NCBI GenBank assembly: GCA_045643825.1
Contig: JAZRFV010000024.1
Span: 10,399-74,398, forward strand
Direction: 5' to 3'
DNA from: Scatosoma sp045643825
GTDB taxonomy: Bacteria; Bacillota; Clostridia; Christensenellales; Borkfalkiaceae
Length of the DNA stretch: 64,000 nt
Shown: in pieces, positions 52,737 through 60,679 of the stretch
Layout of the letters: every line of letters starts with the position of its first letter
Position numbering within the stretch: position 1 is the stretch's first letter
Made by a program: the position numbers and the translations under genes
Notes under the pieces: generated by a model
Told to the model about the DNA's origin: nothing
The model's database searches: none
The model's input: the letters and a program-made list of their open reading frames with translations, nothing else

Positions 52737-54353
52737 TTATAAAGTTTCTTTCCAATACTTAATCATCTTCGCCACGGCACCCACTCTTTCTGTGTTGATG
52801 GTCAAATCCTCGTTGTAGGTCGGGCAAATCCATGCGCCTTCCTCAAACTCGTTCCACGCAAACATCATGATATGCCCAAAGAAGGTATCACGGATACACT
52901 CCGTTTCTTTAATGGCTTTTGCGTAGGTCTCCGCACCCTTCATAAGGTCGTCGGGGGTGGGCTGTTTCGCGTAATCGGTGTCGGGGTACGTCGCCCAAGG
53001 CGAAGGGATATCGATGCGGGGTGAAGGATCCCACCCAACGGGGTATAAAGGTACGGTTTTGTCGATATTTTTCGCCTCAATCAGCTCGTTTTCACGGGCG
53101 GTTGCACGCCATACGCATTCCTCCAAGGCATAGTCCACCAGTTCCTGATACTCGGTAATACTGTCCTTCCCGCAGGAATATGCGGACAGTCCTTCTACCA
53201 AATCATACCGCGTATACATAGGCAATTTACCGCTGAACATGGCGATAAACATCGGCTTTTCACCGCCCACCTTTGCCACGGCATCCAGCACGCCTTGGAT
53301 TTCTTTTTCGTCAATTCTCCAGAACAAATACACAATCGGTCTGCCGTTTACCTTTTCGTAGTAGGGCTGTTTCAAAAGCTCCGCAAGACGCAGGTAATCC
53401 GCCTCCAAGAAGGGGTGTTTCCCCATGATTGCCGCCACCTTAATTTTGTCTTTTAGCGTACTGCTCTCGTACATGGTAAGGGCGTAGCTCAATTCGTACA
53501 CCTTATGGGAGCAATCCTGCTCGCACGTTCTCTCGTGCGCTTTCGAACCTTCATTGGGGTAAAATACGTACGCAAAATAGTCAATCCCCGCGTCGATTGC
53601 GTACTGCAATTCACGGTCAAATTCCTCCTGCGTTCTCCAATGGTAATCGATTTTATCCTCACCCAAAATATCCGCATAGAAAGGGGTTGCCGTGCGGTAC
53701 TTTCTTGGGGAAAGCGTTCTCGTTTGGTAGTAGCCAAACCAAGTACTGGACGGCAACGAGCAATCCCATTGCACCACCCCGACACGGATTTTGTCGTTTT
53801 GTTTCGGATTCTTCTTAAAGCATTTCAAACGCATAATGCTATCCTCCTTTTTCAATATATCCATACAAATGATACCAACCACCGCCGAGGTGATGGAAAT
53901 AATTTCATTTGCAAGCCCGATGTAACCGCCCACCCAAATATCGTAGGTACCCATACACAGGGCAATGGGTATGGCGAGCAATCTCGACAGCCTCGGTATC
54001 GCGAAGTAGAAACTGAACACCCCCGTGATAGAGGCGATGGCGGGTAGAATGTCCCACGCACTCCCGCCCGAGGCGAAGGTGTACGCCGACCAGCCGAGCG
54101 AGGCGCAAATAAACGCCCCTAAAAAGCTCTTCCCCAGCCAGCTTTTTCTATCCACCGTGATAAAGGTTATCTCCCTCGCAATGGCGATACACGCCACAAA
54201 TAGCCCCGCGTAATTACCAGGAATGAGGTAGTAAAGTGCCCACGCGATGTTGGATATCAGCTTAAAGCACCGTATCCCCTTCGAGGTGTTTTGTTGGTAT
54301 AATATAAGGTTTAGCAGGATACCTGCTATGCCTATATAGTGCTCTAACTTCAT
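52737..54353 (-). CDS. Fusion of YgjV-like membrane domain and GH99-like (WbsX) domain
   Basis: The 538-aa frame begins at ATG 54353 with AGGA 7 nt upstream. Residues 1-165 contain about six hydrophobic helices of the YgjV inner-membrane type (GIAGILLNLILYQQN, YDIWVGGYIGLANEIIS). From about 190 the protein is a GH99-like/WbsX domain: RVGVVQWDCSLP, GIDYFAYVFYPNEG, and MFAWNEFEEGAWICP near the end, the family's WNEWxEG signature. GH99-like enzymes cut or build alpha-mannosidic or related links. A strong internal ribosome binding site precedes an in-frame ATG at 53834. The second domain (366 aa) may therefore also be made alone, and the fusion may reflect loss of a stop codon between two genes. 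Confidence 0.75.
   Translation of the reverse strand: MKLEHYIGIAGILLNLILYQQNTSKGIRCFKLISNIAWALYYLIPGNYAGLFVACIAIAREITFITVDRKSWLGKSFLGAFICASLGWSAYTFASGGSAWDILPAIASITGVFSFYFAIPRLSRLLAIPIALCMGTYDIWVGGYIGLANEIISITSAVVGIICMDILKKEDSIMRLKCFKKNPKQNDKIRVGVVQWDCSLPSSTWFGYYQTRTLSPRKYRTATPFYADILGEDKIDYHWRTQEEFDRELQYAIDAGIDYFAYVFYPNEGSKAHERTCEQDCSHKVYELSYALTMYESSTLKDKIKVAAIMGKHPFLEADYLRLAELLKQPYYEKVNGRPIVYLFWRIDEKEIQGVLDAVAKVGGEKPMFIAMFSGKLPMYTRYDLVEGLSAYSCGKDSITEYQELVDYALEECVWRATARENELIEAKNIDKTVPLYPVGWDPSPRIDIPSPWATYPDTDYAKQPTPDDLMKGAETYAKAIKETECIRDTFFGHIMMFAWNEFEEGAWICPTYNEDLTINTERVGAVAKMIKYWKETL
53843..53848 (-). promoter_or_regulatory. Internal Shine-Dalgarno site before ATG 53834
   Basis: Minus-strand AAGGAGGATAGCATTATG: AGGAGG 8 nt before an in-frame ATG inside the fused gene, at the exact boundary between the membrane and GH99-like domains. 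Confidence 0.75.
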
Positions 54354-54385
54354 TTTTTCGTCCTTTGTTTTGTATGCTTGTCAGT

Positions 54386-54414
54386 ATCATACCACCTTTT
54401 TTTCCGTTTGTCAA
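54386..54414 (-). promoter_or_regulatory. Promoter of the YgjV-GH99-like gene
   Basis: TTGACA (54409-54414), 17 bp, TATGAT (54386-54391) on the minus strand. Confidence 0.85.
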
Positions 54415-54475
54415 TACCCACGAAAAGAAATATCGGTAAAACGCAAAAAATAAAAGGTACATCCCGTTCAAATAC

Positions 54476-54503
54476 AAAAACGCGCCCATTACGAGCGCGT
54501 TTT
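54476..54503 (-). terminator. Terminator of the GNAT_C-like gene
   Basis: AACGCGC/GCGCGTT stem followed by TTTTTG on the minus strand, directly after the stop at 54505. Confidence 0.8.
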
Positions 54504-54504
54504 C

Positions 54505-55410
54505 TTAATTTTCACAAGTCTTATATACAAAGAAGCCGTACCCACAACCCGTTTTTTCGCCACGCCGTATGCGTTCAACGTATGCACGGCGGAAAGAGGT
54601 GTCCGCAGGCAATTTCGAGGGATCGCCGTCGTATTCACAATCGAATAACCGCCACACCTCTTTGTAGTTCGGATATTCCTCCGTTTCGATAATGTGGAAA
54701 CGGTTGATGAAGGAATAAAGGTTGGACGAAGGGCTTAACATATCCTTGTTTGCAGGGTAGAGCAGCCACGAATGGCATACAAAAACCACCTCGTCAAGGT
54801 CGTACTTTTTCTTGAAAAACTCCACCGCTTTTCCAAGGGCTTCATCCACGTCTTTTGGCGTTAATCTCGTACCTGTACGGGGGATATGCACGTTTATGGC
54901 AGGATTTTTCTCCGTCAAGGTTACCTCGTCGTCGCTGTAAAAACGCCCAAAATTGACCAGCTCAAATTGCAATTTTCCAAAGGCAAAACGGCTTACGTCA
55001 AAGAAGCCAAAATACCAATCAGGCACGAAGGTTCCCCATACGCCCTTAACTAGCTTACACTCTATCAGCTTATATTTTAGGTCAACAAAATTCTCTTTCC
55101 AAATGGCAAGAGGAATGCCCGCCTTTTCATAATGCACCTTGGCAACGTCTGTCAGCATAATCAAGGCAAGCATATAAAGGGAGTAAATGTTCTCCCCCGT
55201 TTTTCCCGCAAGCGTACCGCATAAAGACATCGTTGCAATGCAACCCTCTTTTATTTGTTCCTTGTAAAGTGCAAGGGCTTCACCCAAACCCTGCAAAGCA
55301 GCTGTGTCCGAAAATACCCGTTCGTACACCTCGTTTAATTCCGTTTTTGCCTCTTGGGGAAAATCAAACTCCTCCATGAAGGTATGTAAATATTGTTGAT
55401 ATTTTTCCAT
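54505..55410 (-). CDS. Acyltransferase-domain (GNAT_C-like) protein, function unknown
   Basis: The 301-aa protein starts at ATG 55410, with GAGGT 6 nt upstream; the frame is open for 39 more codons but lacks a signal there. The N-terminal part is helical (YLHTFMEEFDFPQEAKTELNEV). The C-terminal part has FGKLQFELVNFG, INVHIPRTGTRLTP, VVFVCHSWLLYPA and a final GCGYGFFVYK. This resembles the NAT_N/GNAT_C (DUF5596) pair annotated as acyltransferase domain-containing in Firmicutes. No donor-binding motif of classical GNATs is obvious, so enzymatic activity is uncertain. It has its own promoter and terminator. No functional link to neighbours is visible. Confidence 0.65.
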   Translation of the reverse strand: MEKYQQYLHTFMEEFDFPQEAKTELNEVYERVFSDTAALQGLGEALALYKEQIKEGCIATMSLCGTLAGKTGENIYSLYMLALIMLTDVAKVHYEKAGIPLAIWKENFVDLKYKLIECKLVKGVWGTFVPDWYFGFFDVSRFAFGKLQFELVNFGRFYSDDEVTLTEKNPAINVHIPRTGTRLTPKDVDEALGKAVEFFKKKYDLDEVVFVCHSWLLYPANKDMLSPSSNLYSFINRFHIIETEEYPNYKEVWRLFDCEYDGDPSKLPADTSFRRAYVERIRRGEKTGCGYGFFVYKTCEN

Positions 55411-55437
55411 ATACAGACCTCGTTTTACCTGCTTTTT

Positions 55438-55466
55438 ATTATAGCACGCCCCAAGGAAAAACACAA
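55438..55466 (-). promoter_or_regulatory. Promoter of the GNAT_C-like gene
   Basis: TTGTGT (55461-55466), 17 bp, TATAAT (55438-55443) on the minus strand. Confidence 0.75.
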
Positions 55467-55512
55467 CCCTTTGAGGAAAAATATTTCCTTCGCAAAGGCA
55501 TATTATATCAAG

Positions 55513-55540
55513 CAAAAACGCACCCACAAGGGGTGCGTTC
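55513..55540 (-). terminator. Terminator downstream of the barstar gene
   Basis: AACGCACCC/GGGTGCGTT stem with a 5-nt loop, followed by TTTTTGC on the minus strand. It is the end of a repeated 3'-flank cassette also found at 58706-58819 and 62943-63029. Confidence 0.85.
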
Positions 55541-55582
55541 GCATGTCTGTTACGAACGATTCTGCTGTAAATCAGGTTTTAG

Positions 55583-55606
55583 TACTGACTTGAACCCAGC
55601 GGAAAA
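55583..55606. repeat. 24-bp direct repeat, left copy
   Basis: Identical over 24 bp to 58796-58819 (starts TACTGACTTGAACCC, ends GCGGAAAA). Together the copies bracket the AT-rich barstar/alpha-galactosidase segment. Confidence 0.9.
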
Positions 55607-55611
55607 GATTT

Positions 55612-55890
55612 TCAAGCTATTTTCGTTATCTTAAATTGTTCAGGATATTCTTTTTCCGCATCTTCAAAACAAGAAATAATCCGTTGAAGAAAATTTCTAT
55701 TATATACATTTTCTTCTTTGCCAAAACCTACCAAAACGATTTCGCAAGGCGTGTCAATATATCCCGTCAGCATATCCCAAAGCGCGTCCGCATTGCAACC
55801 GAAATAATCAGGCAATCCCATTTTTTTTATGATTTCGTAAAATTCTTCCGCCCAAGTAAATTCATTCCTATTGAATATATATTTTTTTAT
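55612..55890 (-). CDS. Barstar-family ribonuclease inhibitor with apparent ATA start
   Basis: The 92-residue frame from KKYIFNRNEFTWAEEFYEII through LPDYFGCNADALWDMLTGYI is a good barstar match (family about 90 aa; conserved YFGxNxDALWD). No ATG, GTG or TTG fits. AGGAG at 55898-55902 lies 7 nt before an ATA codon at 55890, where the family's initiator Met belongs. Either an ATA start is used weakly or the start was lost by a G-to-A change. An in-frame ATG far upstream (55983) would add 31 unrelated residues from within the neighbouring gene. No barnase-like RNase is seen nearby, so this is an orphan inhibitor. It is the last gene after the alpha-galactosidase. Confidence 0.75.
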   Translation of the reverse strand: MKKYIFNRNEFTWAEEFYEIIKKMGLPDYFGCNADALWDMLTGYIDTPCEIVLVGFGKEENVYNRNFLQRIISCFEDAEKEYPEQFKITKIA

Positions 55891-55892
55891 AT

Positions 55893-56144
55893 TTATTCTC
55901 CTTTTATTTCGCCTGCAAACGTGAGCGTACCGTAATATAGTATTAAAATTGGAATGAGCAAGAAGAATGGTCCACCAAACCAACTACTTTCAAATAAAAT
56001 CCTTAATTTCAATGTGCCAAACGCATATATTGCATACATAAGTATTACCCAAAAGCTAATACAAACGATAATTAAATATGGAATATAAACGAACTGCTCG
56101 TATTTACAGTGCCATAGCTGTTCATTACGGTACAATTTCCCCAA
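55893..56144 (-). CDS. Small membrane protein, unknown
   Basis: An 83-residue frame from TTG 56144 has two hydrophobic helices (IPYLIIVCISFWVILMYAIY and GGPFFLLIPILILYYGTLTF). The start is weak: it lies 8 bp after the alpha-galactosidase stop and has no clear ribosome binding site. It may be a coupled small gene or an N-terminally truncated one. Its stop is 2 bp before the ATA start of barstar. No family was recognised. Confidence 0.45.
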   Translation of the reverse strand: MGKLYRNEQLWHCKYEQFVYIPYLIIVCISFWVILMYAIYAFGTLKLRILFESSWFGGPFFLLIPILILYYGTLTFAGEIKGE

Positions 56145-56152
56145 GTGTGCTT

Positions 56153-58216
56153 TTATCGAAATAATTGAATCTCAAAAAATCTTGCACATTTACCACTTTC
56201 AAAGCATACCGTTAAGGCGTTTTTGCTTGCCGTATATTTTGTTAAAGCTTTTTTAGGATATGCAATATCTGCGCCAACAATCTCTTCTCCATCAAAAGGA
56301 ATATTAATTGCTTTTGACGTGTCCGAAAGGTTCCAAACAGCTAAATATATTTTATCTTGCGTTTTTAAGCCGCTAACAACTAAATCGTCTCCAAATTTTG
56401 TAAACCCTAAAGGGAAATACGGCATTGCTTTTTTCTTATCAGCAGTCAAAGTATTGTAATATTCAACACCCTCTTGAACGAGTGAAAATTGTTCTTTCGT
56501 CAATAACTCCAAATGGCTAGCTAAATGCATACGACCTAAAAACGAATTAATCATATTCATAATAATTCGCTCGTTCGTTATGTTTTCTTTTACCCATTCG
56601 GCATTATAAGTCAACGGTTTTCCTATTTCACCTGCCCCCACGGGATAGCTCCACACAGCCGCCTGCTCTGGTAATACCGAAGACAAAATGTTCCCTGCAA
56701 TGTACGGGTATTTCAAATAATCCACTTGGTCAGACGTGGAAATGATAGAGAACTGCGAAAGCGTTTCATAATCCATTCGCATACCGCCTGACGAGCAAGT
56801 CTCAAACAATACGTTCGGAAATCTTTCACGTATATTATCCACCCATTGAAGATATGCTCTTGTGGATTGTTCCAAGCCTTCCCCTGCACTAAATGCTAAG
56901 TAATCCGTACCCGTTCCGCAGTCTTGATTATAATCTAACTTGATGTAATCAGCACCATAGTCTTCCACCATTCGGCGTATCGTTTCCGTCAAATAATCAA
57001 CGACCTTTTTTGCTCTAAAATCCAAGAAATGTCTACCCATAATACACAAGCGTTTTCCATTTCTTTGCAAGAAGCAATCGTCGTCGTAATAATCGAGCAT
57101 TTCTTGACATTGACAGCCGATAATTTCAGGCTCTATCCAAAGCCCTGCTTTCATCCCAAGCGAACGAATATAATCTGTCGTCTTTCTAACTCCTTCAGGA
57201 AAACGAGCTTTACTCTCCTTCCATTGTCCCACGAAAGGATAGATAATATTACCCGGCTCTTCATTGTGCCAACCGCAATCAATTACGTAATATTCCACCC
57301 CTGTTTTCGCCACAATTGGAGCGAGCTGGAAGGTATTTTCTGCCGTAGGACTATCCCACGAAAGGTGCATGTATTCATTAAAGATGGTAGGCAGGTATGT
57401 GTCTACTGCGCTTTTACCACTAATGTGTCGACGATATTTCGTCATCTCATTGATAACATTATTCTCCGTATCAGCAAACGCCAAGGCAACCGTTGGCGTG
57501 GTGTATATTGCTTGCGGTTGCAAGGCTTTACACCAACCCCCAAATGTTTCATTCGCCCCGCTCAAATACAAATAATATTCGTCATTTTCATCGCTTATTT
57601 CATAATACCAAGAATGATTCCGCTCAATCTGATACATCAAGAAGGTGTTTTTGTTGGAATTTTCTATAATTCCCTGCGGAAGCGAAGCCTTCGTTGACCA
57701 ACTGCCGATATTCGCAAAGGAAATTCTCTTTTGCTGCTCAAAGCTCCCCTTGTGCATCCCAAAATCAAAAAAGGATTTCTTGCGGGGCTGACATTCAGCG
57801 TGGTGACTTTGAATGAATTGCGTAAAATACAACTTCTTTGAATTATCAATACTGGTCTCTCCTAACCCACCATATACAAATGCTGATACTTCCTGTAAAA
57901 CAATTTCTAAACGGGAAATATTCTTTATTTCTGTGTGAATGCGAACCGCTGTTGTATCGTCATAGCCTTGGAATACCGTTTTGGTTTCCACAAGAACAGA
58001 GCGCTGTACTATTTCTAAACGATTTTCTTGCAATTCGTGCGCTACGTACTGCAATCTGTCCCCTTCGGACGTATGTATCATCTTCGCGCCCGTTGCTTTA
58101 TTTTCACCAGCAACCTGCACTTGCACAAAGGGAAAAAGCTTCCCTTCCACATTTGCAAGAAAAATGCGACCATCACAAATTACAAACGATAAATTCTTAA
58201 AATGAATATTTTCCAT
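56153..58216 (-). CDS. GH36 alpha-galactosidase
   Basis: The 687-aa enzyme starts at ATG 58216 with GGAGG 5 nt upstream; an ATG 12 bp earlier overlaps that site. The N-terminal beta-supersandwich is followed by a TIM barrel with WDSPTAENTFQLAPIVAKTG, GLWIEPEIIG, DYIKLDYNQDC (nucleophile Asp near 427), CSSGGMRMDY and STSDQVDYLK (acid/base Asp near 494), all standard GH36 features. No signal peptide is seen, so it is probably cytosolic and cleaves alpha-galactosides such as raffinose-type sugars. Base composition is visibly richer in A/T than in most neighbouring genes, and the gene lies inside the segment bracketed by 24-bp direct repeats. Upstream is an EamA remnant. Confidence 0.9.
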   Translation of the reverse strand: MENIHFKNLSFVICDGRIFLANVEGKLFPFVQVQVAGENKATGAKMIHTSEGDRLQYVAHELQENRLEIVQRSVLVETKTVFQGYDDTTAVRIHTEIKNISRLEIVLQEVSAFVYGGLGETSIDNSKKLYFTQFIQSHHAECQPRKKSFFDFGMHKGSFEQQKRISFANIGSWSTKASLPQGIIENSNKNTFLMYQIERNHSWYYEISDENDEYYLYLSGANETFGGWCKALQPQAIYTTPTVALAFADTENNVINEMTKYRRHISGKSAVDTYLPTIFNEYMHLSWDSPTAENTFQLAPIVAKTGVEYYVIDCGWHNEEPGNIIYPFVGQWKESKARFPEGVRKTTDYIRSLGMKAGLWIEPEIIGCQCQEMLDYYDDDCFLQRNGKRLCIMGRHFLDFRAKKVVDYLTETIRRMVEDYGADYIKLDYNQDCGTGTDYLAFSAGEGLEQSTRAYLQWVDNIRERFPNVLFETCSSGGMRMDYETLSQFSIISTSDQVDYLKYPYIAGNILSSVLPEQAAVWSYPVGAGEIGKPLTYNAEWVKENITNERIIMNMINSFLGRMHLASHLELLTKEQFSLVQEGVEYYNTLTADKKKAMPYFPLGFTKFGDDLVVSGLKTQDKIYLAVWNLSDTSKAINIPFDGEEIVGADIAYPKKALTKYTASKNALTVCFESGKCARFFEIQLFR

Positions 58217-58232
58217 TCCCGCCTCCATAACA

Positions 58233-58437
58233 CTATTTCTTTTTCTTTTTGAATCTCAAGTTGCTAATTAAAACTGCACACACACAATGCAAACAAACGC
58301 AATAGCATATTGCCACGTAAATACGTTTTCATTCAATAAAAGTGCTCCGATTACCGCCGAAAACAAAGGCCCGGAGAGTTTTAGAATGAACAAATAAGAC
58401 AAATCATTCTTCTGCACAGCCGTATACCAAATAATAT
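58233..58437 (-). pseudogene. Frameshifted C-terminal remnant of an EamA transporter
   Basis: The minus strand reads IIWYTAVQKNDLSYLFILKL, then SGPLFSAVIGALLLNENVFT and WQYAIAFVCIVCVQF before TAA. In the next frame it continues VCAVLISNLRFKKKKK to TAG at 58233. This aligns with the last 70 residues of the transporter at 39951-40883 (MIWYTIVQKYELSKLF to ISNLHF). The frame change falls in a GTGTGTGTG run. The first two thirds are missing. Confidence 0.85.
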
Positions 58438-58464
58438 TATATCATATTTTGAAATCAAAATCAA
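58436..58464 (-). promoter_or_regulatory. Promoter in front of the EamA remnant and alpha-galactosidase
   Basis: TTGATT (58459-58464), 17 bp, TATAAT (58436-58441) on the minus strand. The -10 box touches the first remnant codons, so the leader of the alpha-galactosidase mRNA runs through the remnant. Confidence 0.7.
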
Positions 58465-58535
58465 TATTTAATGTTAATAATTTTGATTAACTGATATTTT
58501 TTAATGTTGGATGATAGTCATTGGACTAAAATACT

Positions 58536-58587
58536 AAATTTTAACGCTTGCCCATATAATTTTAACGAATACCCCACATAATTTTCA
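58536..58587. mobile_element. Possible solo end of an IS21-like element
   Basis: Three imperfect units of about 20 bp (AAATTTTAACGCTTGCCCAT, ATAATTTTAACGAATACCCC, ATAATTTTCACGAAAG) stand in tandem. Multiple 20-bp terminal repeats and a TG...CA end (minus strand TGAAAATTATGTGG) are typical of IS21-family ends. No transposase gene is present. Confidence 0.45.
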
Positions 58588-58594
58588 CGAAAGC

Positions 58595-58648
58595 AAAAAG
58601 AGCCCATCAACCGAAGGCGCAAACGACCTCGGAAGATAGGCTCTTTTT
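58595..58648. terminator. Long bidirectional hairpin terminator
   Basis: Outer arms AAAAAGAGCC/GGCTCTTTTT with an inner CCGAAGG/CCTCGG stem. T runs on both sides. Apart from this, the IS-like end, the promoter and the 58706 hairpin, I see nothing in the 400-bp gap 58438-58840. Confidence 0.7.
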
Positions 58649-58705
58649 ATCGCAAGAAATGCTTTTTACACCTTGAAAGGGTAAAAATACCCCTAAAAGG
58701 CAATC

Positions 58706-58749
58706 AAAAACGCAGAATTGGCACAAATAATTGTATCCTATTCTGCGTT
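58706..58749 (-). terminator. Terminator of the 58841 GH78-like gene
   Basis: AACGCAGAAT/ATTCTGCGTT arms with inner ACAA/TTGT pairing; the minus strand ends GTTTTTG. It belongs to the repeated 3'-flank cassette. Confidence 0.8.
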
Positions 58750-58795
58750 CTTATTTGTTTCGCATGACCTATTCTGAATCTTTTCAGCTTTTTAC

Positions 58796-58819
58796 TACTG
58801 ACTTGAACCCAGCGGAAAA
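58796..58819. repeat. 24-bp direct repeat, right copy
   Basis: Identical over 24 bp to 55583-55606. It lies 22 bp past the stop of the GH78-like gene, as the left copy lies just past the barstar stop. Confidence 0.9.
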
Positions 58820-58840
58820 ATTCGATTATATACATTATGC

Positions 58841-60490
58841 TTACTCTATCCTTGTAAGCCCCTCGGGAATATTGAGGTTGGTTTCCACACCATCCTCTTT
58901 CTGCGTTAGCTCGATTTCAACAATCCCTTTCGCCATCGGGATTTTACAAGAAATATGCTTTAAGCCGCACAAATTCGGTTTCAGGGTAAATTTCGTGCAA
59001 TCATTGTCGCAAATACGGAATCCCACGACCGTTTCGATGAGGAATGCAAGCACGCCGCAGCTCCAACCGTGACAAAGGCTGTTTCTATACCCTACGTAGC
59101 AAGGCTTGCCGAAATCGCCATGCACTTCCCGTTGCCCCTTTTGCGGCCTCTCCGTGATTTTGCAGGCATTTTCCATCCATTCCACTTCAAAGCCTTCCCA
59201 AAAGGACGTTGCGCCCATTTGCAGCATTCCGCCGTAATATTGCAGGTTGTTGTCAAACGCTTCCTGTACGTAACCGTTTTCCGTCAACGCTTTGGAAATG
59301 AAATAAGTCATGAACATAGAATAACCGCTCGCGCCGTTATTTTTAATCAAATCGAGCGCCTTTTTACAATCGCTTTTATCCACCAAAACACCCATTGCGG
59401 AAATGGCTTTAAAATCAGAGTTTTCCTTGTTTTTCTTGGAAAGGGCCCCTTCAATTTCCTTGGCAATCGTGATATTTTCCTCACCGAAATATGCACAATT
59501 GATGATTTGACGCATCGTGTATAACGTCGTTGCATAGCACGCGAATACGCTGTCGGGCGTACCATGGCTAGGCCAATCGAAATAATAAGGATTGTCGGAC
59601 AGCAAACCGCCCTTTTCAAAGGTTAACGCCCCATCTTCATTGACGCATTTTTTCAACACGCAAAGGGTTTCTTTCGCGCATTCCAAATACTCCCTTTTCA
59701 CCTTTCCCGTCTTACTGAAATATTCCTTCATACACAGCAAAAACCACACGTTGTACAAGGGAATATTATTGATCCAACGCTCTTTTTGTTGGTAGCGTAT
59801 CGTATAATCGAAGGTGTTTTCGATTTCACGGCAATTTCCGTAAAGGTAGAGTATCCCCAAAATTTCAGGATACAAATCTCCGCACCAAATATGCTGGTCG
59901 CGTTTTACCCCGTCCCAAATGCAATTTTGCATATTCAAATGCAAGGTATGCGCCGCCGTGTTGAATATATCGTTGACGAGTGTATTGTCGCATTCGAAAC
60001 TGCCAATCGGGTCGGATTCTGAATGTACGTAGGTGCCATATACACGATTTAAGCGGAAAATTCCCTCTTCCAAGAAATCCAAACGAACAAACCGATAGCC
60101 CGTTGCTCCCCATTCCATATCGGAGTTCATCGGCATATAACAAACCATATCCCTTGTGGAATGGTCGTTGGTCGAATTTTTTTCGCCAACCTCGCTGCAA
60201 CATTCACCTAAGGATTCCCCAAAGCGTATGCGCAAATAGGGCTTCAAGCTGGGATAGCCGTTGGAATGAAAGAACAGCCTTACACCGCCAAAATACTCTC
60301 TCCCGAAATCCAAAATAATATGCCCCTTCCCATTAAATTCGCAAAAATCGGGAAAATCGAACATATTTTGCTCCATAAAATTGCCTTTCAATAGATTTTC
60401 GGGTTTATATACGTTTCCTCCCACTTCCACGATTTTCACAGGAAGCATATATTCCTTTCTTCTCTTTTCCTTAAAAAATTGCATATTCAT
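58841..60490 (-). CDS. GH78-like (alpha/alpha)6-barrel glycosidase
   Basis: The 549-aa protein resembles short alpha-L-rhamnosidase-like enzymes. A beta domain (YKPENLLKGNFMEQ, HIILDFGREYFGGVRLFFHS) is followed by a helical barrel with NCIWDGVKRDQHIWCGDLYP, where the DGxKRDxxxWxGD motif carries the expected catalytic acids, then DWPSHGTPDSVF and WMENACKITERPQKG. The C-terminal beta cap ends at GLTRIE. ATG 60490 is chosen because a small upstream frame ends exactly there (TGATG); ATG 60484 and 60448 are alternatives. No signal peptide is present. Substrate specificity is open, because this subgroup is poorly characterised. It is co-transcribed with the TIM-barrel gene at 60680-62686. Confidence 0.8.
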   Translation of the reverse strand: MNMQFFKEKRRKEYMLPVKIVEVGGNVYKPENLLKGNFMEQNMFDFPDFCEFNGKGHIILDFGREYFGGVRLFFHSNGYPSLKPYLRIRFGESLGECCSEVGEKNSTNDHSTRDMVCYMPMNSDMEWGATGYRFVRLDFLEEGIFRLNRVYGTYVHSESDPIGSFECDNTLVNDIFNTAAHTLHLNMQNCIWDGVKRDQHIWCGDLYPEILGILYLYGNCREIENTFDYTIRYQQKERWINNIPLYNVWFLLCMKEYFSKTGKVKREYLECAKETLCVLKKCVNEDGALTFEKGGLLSDNPYYFDWPSHGTPDSVFACYATTLYTMRQIINCAYFGEENITIAKEIEGALSKKNKENSDFKAISAMGVLVDKSDCKKALDLIKNNGASGYSMFMTYFISKALTENGYVQEAFDNNLQYYGGMLQMGATSFWEGFEVEWMENACKITERPQKGQREVHGDFGKPCYVGYRNSLCHGWSCGVLAFLIETVVGFRICDNDCTKFTLKPNLCGLKHISCKIPMAKGIVEIELTQKEDGVETNLNIPEGLTRIE

Positions 60491-60659
60491 CAAATCCAAC
60501 CCATTTCTTTTACTTTTTCTAAAATATTGTCCCACACGATGTCCGCGCACCAATAATGATGCTTCGGTGTGATTGCTAATTTACAACGGTCGGCAACGCC
60601 GCAAGCTTCTGTTTTGTTTTTTCAAGTAAAAGTTCATGACACAAATCGCCGTTAATCAT
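60490..60659 (-). pseudogene. Small frameshifted ORF between two glycosidase genes
   Basis: ATG 60659 follows AGAGAGG and opens a 27-residue frame (MINGDLCHELLLEKTKQKLA) that stops at 60576. From the A-rich run near 60615 a second frame continues as TEACGVADRCKLAITPKHHY, then WCADIVWDNILEKVKEMGWI, and stops at TGA overlapping ATG 60490. Together they look like one small gene of about 55 residues broken by a single frameshift. The family is not recognised. Confidence 0.45.
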
Positions 60660-60679
60660 ATTAAACCTCTCTGATTTTT

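Noticed and set aside
55583..55606. tRNA T-loop-like string GGTTCAAGTC at 55590, 58803 and 63018
   Set aside because: The bases on both sides do not form a T stem, and no acceptor, D or anticodon arm is present, so I do not call tRNA genes or tRNA attachment sites.
58229..58437. A functional small membrane gene
   Set aside because: The frame has no start, is interrupted by a frameshift, and aligns with only the last third of an EamA transporter, so it is listed as a remnant.
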